A stretch of DNA of 64,000 bases, from NCBI GenBank assembly GCA_009602725.1, contig WELB01000040.1, positions 232,511-296,510 on the forward strand. The letters are read 5' to 3'. The notes beneath the pieces were generated by a model, which ran no database searches, was not told the DNA's origin, and saw only the letters and a list, made by a program, of their open reading frames with translations. How positions within the stretch are numbered: the stretch's first letter is position 1; each line of letters starts with the position of its first letter. The position numbers and the translations under genes are program-made. Shown here in pieces: positions 45,061 through 57,200 of this stretch. Origin of the DNA: Spirogloea muscicola. Its lineage: Eukaryota > Streptophyta > Zygnematophyceae > Spirogloeales > Spirogloeaceae.

Positions 45061-45351
45061 ACGGTATGCAAGAGGGATCAGCACTGCGGTAGATGGGACA
45101 TAAGAGATGCCACGAGGATGAGGCCTTCGCTTTGTGTACAGGCCCACACGAAGTCGAGGCCGCTGTGCACTCGGCAATCAGTGCGCAGCTCAGGGCCGCA
45201 GGCGTCTCGAGCAGTCTCGGCAGCTCAGCGATGCTACGGCAGGAGAGCGAAATTGTCGTCCCACTGATCCAATGCTTCCTGAGCTGCCGACTGCCTCCTT
45301 GCCCAGCGCCTCAGCTGTGACGTCCTCGGTGCCGGCAGCATTGCAATGACC

Positions 45352-47779
45352 ATGGCGGCCTTGCCGTCTATAGCCAGCGATGTGGTAATGCCAGCCGCCA
45401 CGTGGAGCAGACGCCATCGGTGTTGTGCCGCCGCTGCCGCCGCCGCCCTGCTGTGCCAGGTGGTGGTGAGCGCCTGCCCTGCCCTCCTCTCACTGCCTGG
45501 CCTGCTGTGGCGGAGCTTTCAGTAGTGGCTTTGAGTGCTTCGTCCCTACTGCTCCCGGCCGCCAATGACCGCTGCTGCGGCCGGTGGCTCAGGCCCTCGG
45601 CTCCATTGGTCTGCGCAATGCAAGCCTCATCAAAGGCCCCGTCGATGTCTTGAACCCACTATGGGCAGCCAGTGGTGCTATCCTCCGAGACCGCTGTGAG
45701 CCGGCCTCGGAGTGTCCGGCGTACTTCCGCTACATAGCTCAAGGTGAAGGCGGGTGGTTGGCAGCTGCAATTTGAGGCATTGGCCAAGGCCACGGGAAAG
45801 TCTGAGCCGCTTCGAGCTGCAGAAGGTGGCCATAGCTGCCCACCTCGAAGCGGCACTCACTTGCTGCTGGCTGGCGGCTATCGGTTGCTGCACTGCAGAT
45901 CTCGCGCCTTGGTTCGAGCGAGGTGGTATTGCCCTAAGCGACGTGGAGGCAGCCGGCAAACATGCATCATTCCGCTTCCAGATCCTTGGCGGCGAGCTCT
46001 ATGTACAGAACTTTATGAGCTGCTATCAGGTAAGGAAAAGCCCACACAAACGACACTGTCAATGTAGGAGTCCATTGAACCCATGGGTAGAATCAGCAAA
46101 GATTTACAGTAGCAGAGTTGCGAACCCTGAATCCGAGTTAGGACTAGATCATACAACACTGTGTTGCCTAACCAATAAAAGTATCTTGACTGTGTGTACT
46201 GCCTCGCAGACGCGGTGTCCCTGGACGGTGTGGGGCCTTCTCATGCTCCTTGAGAATTACCCAGGACAGGTCCCCGATGTTGACGGCATGTTCTGTGGTG
46301 GCGATCATCCAATCTTCAACAGGACCAGCAGTGGCCTTGCCACACTGGGCCCTGACGGCCTGACGCCGCCGCCGCTTCCTATCATGTTCCAGTTCAGCAA
46401 TGATGCCGAGCACCTTGCATTCCCCTGGCCTGACTGGTCATTCTGGGGTTGGTGAGTGCCTTCTCATAGCCAGTCTGGCTTGGCTTTGACTATGATCCCG
46501 GTAGTATGTCCTCCCTCACCCGCAGACAAATAGTAGGACGTTGCTGGCCTTGTTATTAATAATAATATTAGTATTAATATCTCTGGCAGGCCAGAAGTCC
46601 ACATCGAAGCATGGCCCAAGCAGGCTGTGAGCATCTACGAGGGTGGGCGGCGGGCCGGACCGTGGGCAGCACGGAAGCCTTGGGCGTACTGGAAGGGCAA
46701 CAAGTACGTCGGGGATGGTCACAATGCTGGCCTTCGCCAGAACCTCGTGGACTGCAATGATGGCAACAGCCCAGAAGCGCAGTATATTGAGGCCCATGAC
46801 ACTGACTGGCACAATGAGTCGGCGGAACACTTCCGCCGCACAAGGCTTGCCGATCACTGCCACCACCGGTTGGCAGCGCCACAAACCCTCAGTCCCTTCA
46901 CCATCCTGCACCTTGTCAGGGTTCGTTACTTCTTCTCTAGTCATTACCAACACTGCGAGATGTTCTCAGATCTAAGCTTGATCTGCTTTTGACGGTCAAC
47001 CAGGTACAATGTATATGCGGAGGGTTTTGCATGGTCAGTGAGCCTCAAGTACATACTCGGGTGCGGTGGTACGACGCTGCTCATCGACCCGTATTTCCAC
47101 GACTTCTTCTCACGCGCGCTCACGCCATACACGCACTTTGTGCCTGTTCAACGTGCGGACCTTTGCCCCAGCCTGCAGAAGGCGGTGCTCTGGGGCAACC
47201 AGGTGATACTGTCTGCCTCTCTCCACCTCATCTTCGAGCAAAAGATGCATCCTCTTTCCAAGCAATTTTCTGTACGTCGTGATGGGCAACTTGCACGTCC
47301 ACTGATTACACAGCTGAAAATTTCTGGTCACCAACTTCTCATACAGTGATAATGGTAGTCTAATCAAAGCGCTTACGCCAGTGGTCAAGCCTAACATGGA
47401 GTTGCACATCAGACAGCGAGCATGACACACATGCTTGAAAAGTACCAGCTGATGTGAAGCTCGTTGCTGCATCCAGAATGTGAAGCTGGCGGCAGAAATA
47501 GCTGCAGCAGGGCAAGTGTTCACGCAGCATGACCTTGCTATGCACCACGTATACGAGTACATGCTCCACTCCCTGCTTATGTATGCTGGCCTGCAAACGT
47601 TCACGCCAGCACGAGCAGTGGGCGTCCAGCTGGTGACTAGAGAGTCACTCTTGAGCACGTTATCGCCAGAACAGCGGAAATTCATAGGGCCTGCACCCTC
47701 AGGGTCCGCCAACTGCCCGTTGTGTTGCTTGCCAAAGGTGGATGAAGTGAAGGCAACAACTGATGGCCTCATGTCTTGA
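45352..47779 (+). CDS. GT90 (CAP10/DUF821-type) glycosyltransferase
   Basis: Golgi or ER glycosyltransferase related to fungal CAP10, animal POGLUT and the plant DUF821 proteins; donor and acceptor cannot be told. Seven exons, 45352-45465, 45593-45743, 45899-46029, 46210-46451, 46590-46868, 47004-47202 and 47477-47779, close in frame to 472 residues. The start MAALPSIASDVV leads into RRHRCC and an Ala/Leu/Val run, a likely signal anchor. The body shows CPAYFRYIAQDLAPWFERGG, VDGMFCGGDHPIF, FPWPDWSFWGWPEV, AYWKGN, then RYNVYAEGFAWSVSLKYILG and LIDPYFHDFFSRAL, the family's C-terminal nucleotide-sugar region. The first exon is inferred from phase and hydropathy; the rest is firm. Confidence 0.9.
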
Positions 47780-49217
47780 TGCTAGCGCAGCTGTGTTTGT
47801 GAACAGTCTTGTGACCATTTCTTCCTTCAACATTGCTCACACTAATCATCACTATTTATCTTCAGTCTTGTAGCCTCTTGCGTGCCTATGTACACAATGG
47901 AAGGCGAGCTTAGTTTGTTGGATGTTGACTTTCTTGGGTTCATTGACAGCATATTGCTGACTATGAATGAATGAGAAGGATGTTGTCCTTCCCTATTATA
48001 GCGTAACAATCTGTAATATAGTAGGATGCAAGCCTCCCGCAAGGAAGGGCTTCGACCACCACACTTACTCTCTGACATTGACTTTTATTCAGGAATAACC
48101 TAGTGTAAGGAATTCTCAGTGTCAAGGATGACGACACCGACTCGTTGCATTAAGGAGACATACAAAGCTTGTCATGTAGCCTGTTTGGTGTGTCCTGTAG
48201 TTGTGCCCCTCAATCAGCATCTAGAAATGTAGCATCCTACAATTCTGAGTGTATAGTTTCCTGAGTGCCCATGACACCTTCTCGTTGCGTACTTTTCAAT
48301 ACCACCACACTGTCGAGTACGCACAAGCCTTTGTCATGAGATAGAAGACAAAGCTGCATAACTAATAGTCACGGAGAAGCCGGCTCCTGTCTTCGTAAGT
48401 GCTGCCACGAAGATACGGACAACCTTACAGTCGCCACCTGAATGCTGGTAACAAACTACGCCACTCAGAATTGCATAGGTACTAGTGGAAGTAAGCAAGC
48501 ACGGCACAGCCTCCTGAATTATGCACCTCATCGGCCTCCTTTTCATCGTCTGGGCTCTGCAGACAGGGTCTGCAACATTCACTCTGTCTCACCAACCAAA
48601 AATCAGAGATAGGGTGCCAATCATATGCACACCTTCTCATCCAACTCCAAGAGCTGCGAGCAACTCTTGCCCGTGGACTTTGGGACTTGCGTGTTTGCTT
48701 GTACGCATGGATGCAGTGTCACAAGGAAGAGTCTACTTAGTCAGGTGACAAGGATGGTGACCGAAGCGCTTGAGTATGAGAAAGGCAGCCCCAGAAGAAT
48801 ACTTAGAGAGGCGAACATTGATAGAGACGGACTTTGAAGGATGAGGGAGTGTGCAAGGGAATGACAAGCAGGGGAAAGTGGCAGGGACTAAGAGAGGCAA
48901 GGGAGGAAGGATAAAGAGGAGGAGAGGGGAGAGAGAGGAGGAAGGGAAGTGTGACAGGCAGCCCCGAAGACAGCAACTTTAGTTGGATCCAAGGCTGCGG
49001 GCAGCCAATTGGGGCCCATCTTCACCGAGTTGGCACTGCCATGCCACTGCTTGCACCAACTAGCATGTTCCTGCATATAGCTCTAGCGGTGCTCGAGCAG
49101 CGCTTGCTCTGGCAAGAGCTGGAAACCTAGCCCCTGCATCAGGAGTGGTCCGCTGAGCGCTGAGTGGAAGGTAATGAGAGGTAAGGAGGGGGGGATAGGG
49201 AGGGCGACTGACGTACG
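47780..49217. other. Convergent region between GT90 and Hikeshi
   Basis: No gene recognised. 48840-48955 is almost pure purine on the + strand. The rest is ordinary non-repetitive sequence with short open frames. Confidence 0.5.
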
Positions 49218-50322
49218 TCAGAGCATGAAGCGGTTGAGGTACTCGGGGTCGCGCTTGGCGCGGTCCTGGAACTTCTGGAACCACCGGTCGAGCGCGTCGG
49301 CGGGCACGACGAGGCGCCCGCCCGAGTCGGGGGTGCCGAACGACTGCATGAAGTTGAGGACGTTCTCGCCGACGCGGCGCGCCATCTCCTCGGCGCGCGC
49401 CTGCCAGCCCACGCTCAGCGACGGCAGCGTGGCCAGCGGGACGACTGACACGCCGATCTGGGCGCCCGCTGACGGGGCCCCCGGCAGCGAAGCCGGCGGC
49501 GGCGGGGGCCAGAGGAGCGGCAGCACGGCAGACGGGCAGGCGACGTAGACGGCGCCGCGGTACTGGAAGTCCGCCGACGCGGGCGCCGCGACGTAGAGCG
49601 CCAGCGCCTGCTCCAGCGGCAGCGAGCCGTCCGCCAGGAGGAACAGGCACACCTCCCGCACCTGCTCGTAGCCGTCGCCTGCGTAGTATTGATAATTAAG
49701 TAATGATTGCCTGCCAATCAATAAGCTCGAGGTCCTCAAACCATGTGCCAGCTGCCAGACACCTGCTTATACTCAAGTCCGAGCCTCGAGTCTCAAGGCA
49801 AGCACCCCCGCAGAAACGGAACGCTCCGCCTGACCAGTGTGACGACCAAACCTGGTCTCCTGGAGTCGAGGCTTTGCATGCATCCTGGACGTCTCCATCG
49901 TACCAGATTGTTATCGTACAGACTATCATGGTTGATGGTCGACAGACTGACTGCAACCTCAGACCAGGGCCGTCCTCGGCGCTGGGTTCCGGGTGGTCGA
50001 AGACCACACTTAACGACTAACCACGACAATTATGTCAACTGGAGAGGGCCGCAGCCGAGAGCAACGCAAACCTGCGCTCCGGGGCTCGCCGGGTTTCTCC
50101 TCAGGACAGGGTTTAGGTTTCAGATTCTGGTTAAGGGGTTAAGGTTTCGGGTTCTGGGATTCAGGGTTCGAGCCGGAGCCGTGCTCCGCACGGCCGGGCC
50201 GGGCCGTGCCGGCGCTCACCGACGAGGGACCTCATGTCCAGGAGCCACCGCGCAGCGCCGACCTGCGCGAACCGCGACGCGTCCAGCGGGAAGCTGCGGT
50301 TCGGGAACACCACGCCGAACAT
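49218..50322 (-). CDS. HIKESHI: Hikeshi/OPI10 (nuclear import carrier of Hsp70)
   Basis: Hikeshi carries ATP-bound Hsp70 into the nucleus during heat stress. Exons 50220-50322 and 49218-49678 join in frame to 187 residues, close to the roughly 197 I recall for the human protein. The start MFGVVFPNRSFPLD matches the family's MFG start. Then comes LPLEQALALYVAAP, a Pro-rich loop PPPPPASLPGAP, the conserved AQIGVSVVPL, and a C-terminal domain with VGENVLNFMQSF, VPADALDRWFQKFQDR and DPEYLNRFML. The family's hydrophobic FG/WQLLG region is shortened to VLPLLWP. The intron (49679-50219) contains telomere-like motifs, and a GCC run with an unread base lies just before the ATG. Confidence 0.93.
50092..50172. 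repeat. Telomere-like patch in the Hikeshi intron
   Basis: GGGTTTAGGTTT, GGTTAAGGGG, AAGGTTTCGGG and TCAGGGTTCG follow one another on the + strand: a decayed TTTAGGG-like array. Confidence 0.5.
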
Positions 50323-50324
50323 TG

Positions 50325-50410
50325 CCGCCGCCGCCGTACTCCGCCGCCGCCGTCGCAGCCGCCGCCGCCGCCGCCGCAACACNGCCGCCACCGCCGCCGA
50401 CGCCGCCGCG
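50325..50410. repeat. GCC triplet tract with unread base
   Basis: CCGCCG run immediately upstream (minus sense) of the Hikeshi start, with n at 50383. Confidence 0.85.
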
Positions 50411-50529
50411 GCAGGCGCCGGCAACTCCGCCGGGCTTGCCGGCGCCCAACAGCCCTGCCACGTGTCGCGCGGCCGCCTTGTGTGACACCTGGACTGCTCG
50501 ACTGGCCCGCCAAAAGTCGCCTCGTTGAC

Positions 50530-52072
50530 TTTAGACGGGGCGGTCAGCGAGTCCTACGTTGGCCAAGGGGCCTGGCTTTGGTGCATTGCGTTAAGGAAGA
50601 ATGCGGCATAATGGAAAACTCTGCTGAGCGTTAAGCGGGCTGTTAAGAACAAAAGAGCAGCCAGGTGTATAGTGAGCAGCCTAGGCCCTGCGCTGAGCAT
50701 GGCACGGATCAGACGGTCTACTTAGGAAGTTGGGTGACGGTTTCTGGAGGTGGGGTCCTGCGCTGACCGAGTGGTAAGTAGACATAAGCAGGCCCCCGCA
50801 GGCGCTGCACTTGGAGCTCGTGTGGCTGAGCGTTTGGACCGTGCGTGCATGCTCGCAAGTGGTGGCGACGAACGATACGCGCAACACTGTCGCGCTCTGC
50901 ATCGTGGAGGGCTGCCTGCGCAATGTGGGCACTACTAGCCAGGAGACGGTCTTGGCAAGCCCGGCAGCTTGATGAGACGCTCGATTGGCGTGCACACGGC
51001 CATCTGTGTTATGCACTTTCAGGCGAGCGCTTGGAGTTTGATGTGTTCACCTCAAAGTGCGTGCAGTCCCATTACCTCCATCGCCCCTCCACGTTGTAAT
51101 CTTTACTGCTCCAAGTGGGCCTAGGGATGTTGATTAAGTTCACAAGCCACTGCAGTAAGTCTGGGTAGCCGCAGGCCAGCTCAGTGTTGCCCTTAGCTTC
51201 TTTCTGCCGCCAAAGACGCCGCCGCTCCTTTGACTGCAATGGAGATCTGAGCGACTGGCTCTGGCCCCCCGTCCATGCCGTTCTGGCCTGGTGGGAGCTG
51301 TCATGGTCTTGGAAGGAGGCAAGCAGCCATGGAGCATGCGAGCAGTCGAGTGATAGTCGGCATGTTTTAGCAGCCCACGCTGACCAGCAGGCCTACAAGA
51401 GATGGCTTGCCAGTACGCTAGTACCAGGAGACAACTGCAGGAGAAGGCCAGCCGTTGCATCATGCACTCTGATCCTATGTGATGACATTTGCAGCAATGG
51501 AGGTTCGCCTTTGCGTGGTGCAGCAATGTTGCCATCGTCCTCTTGTCGTGGACCTACACTGCTGTGGCTGTCACGCATTGACCAACTTCAGCTGCTGCAT
51601 TTCGAGTCTACTCATGAGGATACAAAGAAGCATCATGATGCCAAGCGCAAGTCCTTGCGTGTTGACGTGGCCATTGCAAACTTTGTTTGCTGTCGGAAAC
51701 GATTCGTCTCCTTCCTGGTGCAGTTGGTGCGTGTAGTTGTCTGTACTCAGTTAAGCTCCTTCTACTGCCTCTCAGCCTTTCGCAGCCTCTATCACAGCCT
51801 CTGGCTTGGCGCAGCTTGTGGCAAATCTCAGTCAGGGCGGGTGTACAAGAGGCGCGCTTGGCAACGGCACTCCTCAGGGAAAGCAGCGCTCATAGATTTG
51901 GACGTTGTGATGCAGAGCACGTACAAGAGGGTCTTCTATAATTACGAAGCAGCCGAGGGTGGACACTGCAGTGAAGCTCCAATATTGCCCGTATCTTCGG
52001 CTGAGTGTATTGCGTGAGGATGCATACAGTCAACATCATAGCATGTACATGGGACTATGGTACAGAGCCGTG
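50530..52072. other. Region without a recognised gene
   Basis: Holds a possible exon at 50799-50945 (+): acceptor CCCCCGCAG, then LHLELVWLSVWTVRACSQVV and IVEGCLRNVGTTSQE. It matches no family known to me. A long open frame follows (51184-52017, listed separately). Confidence 0.35.
51184..52017 (+). CDS. Long unrecognised open frame
   Basis: 277 codons open from ATG at 51184, between Hikeshi and GNAT. The product is rich in Cys, Trp, Ser and Arg (FCRQRRRRSFDCNGDLSDWL) and lacks the Ala/Gly/Glu bias of confirmed exons nearby. A 131-codon frame overlaps on the other strand. It may be chance, or introns may be hidden inside. I would not call it a gene without transcript data. Confidence 0.2.
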   Translation: MLPLASFCRQRRRRSFDCNGDLSDWLWPPVHAVLAWWELSWSWKEASSHGACEQSSDSRHVLAAHADQQAYKRWLASTLVPGDNCRRRPAVASCTLILCDDICSNGGSPLRGAAMLPSSSCRGPTLLWLSRIDQLQLLHFESTHEDTKKHHDAKRKSLRVDVAIANFVCCRKRFVSFLVQLVRVVVCTQLSSFYCLSAFRSLYHSLWLGAACGKSQSGRVYKRRAWQRHSSGKAALIDLDVVMQSTYKRVFYNYEAAEGGHCSEAPILPVSSAECIA

Positions 52073-53568
52073 CTATCTGCCAATGGCGGCAGCATTGAGT
52101 GGCCGCAGGCGCTTGAGCATGAGGCGGAGCTCAACGCCAGGCCCGGGGTTGGGCTGCGCCCAGACGGCGCCCGGTGGTGGCCTGACGGCTCGGTAGCCCT
52201 CAGCAGCATACAGCGCCGCGGCAGCGCCATTGGCGACGTCAACGTGCAGCGCGGAGGCGCGGCAGCCCCAGGTTCTGGCTAGCGCTTCGGCAGTGCGCAG
52301 CAGGCGCCGAGCGGCGCCCCGGCGCCGCCGACCAGCTGCGACGGCCATATTAGAGATGTATGCAATGCCGGTCCTGCAAGCGTAGCCAAGCCGGGGTTCA
52401 GGGCTGTGAAATGAGCGAGCTGCTATACGGCAGATGGAGAGGGAGACACAGAGGAGGGGTGAGAACGTCCACAAAATTCCGAGAGTGGGCTAGATAAGAA
52501 GAGATAGAGACAAAGGAGAGGGAGAGGGAGCAAGGAAGGAGATGAGAGGAGGGAGAGTACGGAGGGACTTGAGGGCGGGGGGAGAGTGGAAGTGGGGAAG
52601 GAGGGCATGAGTGCAGCTTCATAGCCATGAGGAGGCAAGAGGAGCCGCGCTGCTCAGCAGGTGGCAGCAGGTGCACGGTAAACCTCAGCAATCATGTCAA
52701 GCTGGGCCTGCGAGCCGCTGACCTCCTCGTGTTCCCGGGCTGGCGGCGGGGTAGGAACTCGGCGGCGGTGTCCACCGTCACCGAGCCGGCGATGAGCTGC
52801 AGGCACTCGCGTTCCGCCGTGGCAGCAGGGCCCAGAGGGAGCCGCAGCGGCGGGAAGCCGACGGACAGCGCAGCCAGCAGCGGCCGCAGCAGGCGGCCGC
52901 CGCCCACGTCCCGCTCGGCGTCGAAGCCAGCCGCAGGCGCTGCTTCATGCTCGCCCACGTTGCCGACGGCGCCGCCGGCACCGCGGCTGTCGACCGCCAC
53001 GAGGCACTTCTTGCGCACGCCGTCCGGCAGCGACAGGTGCGAGAGCAGCACCAAAACCCTGCGCCCAAACCCGTCGGCAATTGTGAGAAACATATAAGCA
53101 GCGGAAATTGGTTGCAGTCGCCGGCTACGATGTTGGCGGTGACGGCGGCAGGGGCGACGGCGGCCGCGCGCTTTGTCGAGGAAAAATCTCGAGCTGGTAT
53201 AGGAAACGTAATTAGCTCTCTTATTGCTACGGTAGCAAGAAACCCATCATTGGCTGAGCAGTTACTTGATATTGCTGTATTGGGTTTTGCTTTTGACTGA
53301 AGCAAGTTGCTCTGTTTGCTTAATGACGTCAATCTCACAACCAATCCAACTTCTATTTAGATAATTGCAATCGATAACTGCAAACGAGGGCCTTGCCTGT
53401 CGCCCTGGAGCAGGGCGCCGAGCGGGAAGCCGGCGGCGGGGTAGAAGGACGCGCAGTGCGTCTCGGCGACCTGCCAGTACTCCTCGAGCCGGGCCTCGCG
53501 CACGACGAAGGCCGCCGCGGCGGCGGCGGCGGCGGAGGCAGTGGCGGCGGCGGCGGCGGCCTGTCCCC
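52073..53568 (-). CDS. GNAT-family N-acetyltransferase, N-terminus in gap
   Basis: Transfers acetyl from acetyl-CoA to an amine; substrate unknown. Exons, 5' to 3': (gap)-53397, 52723-53058 and 52073-52373, in phase. The first exon has a poly-Ala run made by GCC repeats, then [19 protein letters not shown]. The second has [20 protein letters not shown] and [15 protein letters not shown]. The third has the core GNAT motifs: [20 protein letters not shown], the acetyl-CoA-binding R/Q-x-x-G-x-G/A equivalent, then [20 protein letters not shown]. The first intron seems to start with GC (AG|GCAAGG). Intron 52374-52722 is pyrimidine-rich in the sense strand. The form recalls plant plastid GNATs, but that is a guess. 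Divergent from TMEM135 across the gap. Confidence 0.85.
53509..53568. repeat. GGC triplet tract at gap edge
   Basis: Coding in GNAT exon 1 (poly-Ala) and continuing into the gap at 53569. Confidence 0.8.
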
Positions 53569-54273
53569 NNNNNNNNNNNNNNNNNNNNNNNNNNNNNNNN
53601 NNNNNNNNNNNNNNNNNNNNNNNNNNNNNNNNNNNNNNNNNNNNNNNNNNNNNNNNNNNNNNNNNNNNNNNNNNNNNNNNNNNNNNNNNNNNNNNNNNNN
53701 NNNNNNNNNNNNNNNNNNNNNNNNNNNNNNNNNNNNNNNNNNNNNNNNNNNNNNNNNNNNNNNNNNNNNNNNNNNNNNNNNNNNNNNNNNNNNNNNNNNN
53801 NNNNNNNNNNNNNNNNNNNNNNNNNNNNNNNNNNNNNNNNNNNNNNNNNNNNNNNNNNNNNNNNNNNNNNNNNNNNNNNNNNNNNNNNNNNNNNNNNNNN
53901 NNNNNNNNNNNNNNNNNNNNNNNNNNNNNNNNNNNNNNNNNNNNNNNNNNNNNNNNNNNNNNNNNNNNNNNNNNNNNNNNNNNNNNNNNNNNNNNNNNNN
54001 NNNNNNNNNNNNNNNNNNNNNNNNNNNNNNNNNNNNNNNNNNNNNNNNNNNNNNNNNNNNNNNNNNNNNNNNNNNNNNNNNNNNNNNNNNNNNNNNNNNN
54101 NNNNNNNNNNNNNNNNNNNNNNNNNNNNNNNNNNNNNNNNNNNNNNNNNNNNNNNNNNNNNNNNNNNNNNNNNNNNNNNNNNNNNNNNNNNNNNNNNNNN
54201 NNNNNNNNNNNNNNNNNNNNNNNNNNNNNNNNNNNNNNNNNNNNNNNNNNNNNNNNNNNNNNNNNNNNNNNNN
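53569..54273. other. Assembly gap (705 N)
   Basis: Lies between the divergent GNAT and TMEM135-like genes and hides both starts and their likely shared promoter. Confidence 1.
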
Positions 54274-57200
54274 GGGCCCGCCAAAGCCGCCGGCGGCGGC
54301 CTGCGGGGCCGGCATGCGCTGTGCGGGCACGGCGACTCGTGCGGCGCGCACGCCCTCGCCGGGCTCTGCCAGTCCTTCCTGCTCGCCTACGGCGTCCGCG
54401 TCGGCGTCGGCGTCCTCCTTCGCGCCTTCTCGCTCCTCCGCCGCCGCCCGCTCCTCTCCGTCCTCGACCTCCAGGTGCGCGCCCGGCGCAGCCCGAAGCC
54501 GCTGACTTCGCGGGGACATCCAGGCCGAAGACTTTCGCAGGGATGTCCAGGTCAGAGGCAAAGTCGTGGCACAGAGTTCGGGTAGAGGGCTTTGGCAGCA
54601 TCCTTTGCCGCATCTCTGTGCCTGCGCCGCTGCCGCCATAGCCGCCGGCGGGCAGTCAGCGGTCTCAGTTAGAGTGCCGGGTTTGAGTAAAGTTTGCTGA
54701 AGGGTCTTGTAAACGCTGAAGGTCTTAGGCATCCTATATTGCTTTTAGCGCATAGATTCGGAGACAGAGTACGTTCACAATGACAAGAGTATTGAGGAGG
54801 GCCACAACGGGAATGTTGGTACCGACACAGCCCTGTTGAGTAGTCACCAGTCTTGATGAGAGCGCCGAATTTGGGTAGACTACATGAAGATTGCTGAAGG
54901 ATCAGAATGTTGCTACTGACACAGCCATGCGTGCGTGAAGTGGTTGTATGGCTGCTGCACCGCTAACATGGCTGCTGCGGCGTGACCGTGCAGCTGCTGC
55001 TGTCGGAGAAGAACTTGATCGTGCGCGAGGAGGCGTGCCGCAACGGCCTCCTCCTCGGCGGCTTCACCGGCATCTACCACGCCGCCCGCTGCGCGCTTCG
55101 CCACCTGCGGGGCACCGACGGCCCCGTGCATGCGTGAGCCTGCACCACCTGGCTGTCCGCAGCAGCGCCGGCGACCACGTTGCCGGCTCCGCCCCCTCGA
55201 CCTGCTAGCGCCATTCCTGCTGCTCACAACGACGATGGCACCCCTTTGGATCTCCTCGTGGGTCCAGGTTCGTGGCCGGCGCCCTGGCCGGCGTGTCGGT
55301 CTTCGCGCTCGACGACCCCAGCAAGCGCCGCATCCTCGCGCTCTACCTTCTCGCGCGCGTCGCTCAGGTAGAGCCCAATGACCGAGCTCGGTGCCGGCAT
55401 CGCCAGAGCATCGTCTTCCTGTGTCGCTGCCCGCCGCCCAAGCTTTAGATGGCGTGACTGCTTCCTGCGAGCACAGTGCGCGTACAACTCGGCAGAGGGC
55501 CAGGGGAAGCTCCGCGCGCTCGGCACGCCTGCCAAGCATGGCAACACGTTCCTCTTTGCGCTCGCGTCGGCGCAGGTATGGCCGCCGCTCGTCCTGGCTC
55601 TCTCTTGCAGCGGCCGTGCTCAGCGTGCAGTTCTGCCAAAGCTGCTGAATATTTGACGGAGGCCGCCGCCGCTGCGTTCCCCGTGTTCCCGCCGTGGCCG
55701 CAGGTGATGTACGGGTTTGTGATGCGGCCAGAGACGTTGCCAGCCTCATACGTCGACTTCGTCATCAAGACCGGTCCAATAGCGGAGCCCGTCATCAAGG
55801 TACACGCGTGCCTACTCTCTCGCCCGCGACCGCTGCTCATCTGGCCTCGCGGCTGCTGCCGTCAACGAGGGCCCTGTCCACGCTTGCAGCTGTGGGCTGC
55901 GTTCCAAGCGAAGATATGCCTTGTGCCTTGTGGCCGCGGTGCTGCCAGGCGGTGCGGAGCAGCTGTCGTGGGCAGCCGGTGGACGTGCCGAGCCTGGCTG
56001 CGTACGTGCGCGCCGCCAGCGGCGGCCAGGCGGCACCGCTGGCGCTGGGGCCGCAGCCTGTGGCCATCGTCCCGTGCTCCGTCATGCACCCCGGGATCCC
56101 GGCGTGCACCATGCAAGTCGGCTATGCAGCGCACACGACGTTCCGGAAGACCTTCCCGCTGTACCTCTCGCTCACGCTCGTGCCCTTTGTCGTCCTCAAC
56201 CTGCAAAAGGTAACACTGCTCATCTCGTGTATATCCCACAAACACATACTTAAACCATCACATTGCAATGATCACAGTGCTTCTCCCAGCTATTATTGAC
56301 ATCACGGGTTGCTGCGCTAAAACTTGTATAGCTTTGTACTCATCTGGTTTTTGGTGCCTAACTCCAGCCCTGAGCATGTACTTGGAAAGTGAGAAAGTGT
56401 ATGACTTCCAAGTGCATTCAGTCTCCATCTCCCTTGCTGCTGTTGCTCGGACTTGCCGCCTTCTTCCTTACCACCTCCTGGTCGGCTGCAAAGGGCCTGC
56501 GAGACGTCCATGATCACTGCCGCAGTACTCGGCAATAGCACAAATACGAAATTCTTAATCACGCCAGTCAGTGCACATGCTATCCATCCATTACTTAGCA
56601 ATTGATAGATGCGATGCTGCTGCCGCATGGCAGTTCATGGAGGCGCCCCTTCGCACAGTGTGGTTGGCAACGCGCAGCGCGGCTCGGTCAACGACCTTCA
56701 TTGCCGTGTTTGTCGGCATCTACCAGGTGCAGCTGGCAACAATACCACTTCTGCGTTGTTACTGCCGGCCACCCATTACGCTCTTTGTTGCTGCGCTGTG
56801 TTATCAGCTGTATGCCAATAGCACGGAGGATAACAGGAGCACTGCCGTCTGAGCTTTGAGTGGAGGCCAAGCGATGTGGTGAAGTTACTTGTACATATGC
56901 CCCATTGCCTTGCCATTGCCAACTCTGTTGTGTTCTCAAGATTCAGACTGAATGCAGTGCTGGGCTCTGCGCGTGGCAGGCTGTGGTGTGCCTCCACCGC
57001 AAGGTGGCGACGCGGGACCACAAGCTTGTGTACTGGTTTGCGGGGCTTGCAGCCGGCTTCTCAGCGCTGCTTGAGAAGGGGACGCGGCGCGGGGAGCTCG
57101 CGCTGTACATGCTGCCACGTGCCGCGTACACACTGTGGTACATACTGGTCAACCGGCGGCTCGTCCCGCACCTCCCCCACGCTGAGGTCCATCCACGCGC

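Noticed and set aside
53353-54732. Very long open frames of 366-459 codons across the large gap
   Set aside because: They consist mostly of unknown residues from the 705-N gap and appear on both strands.
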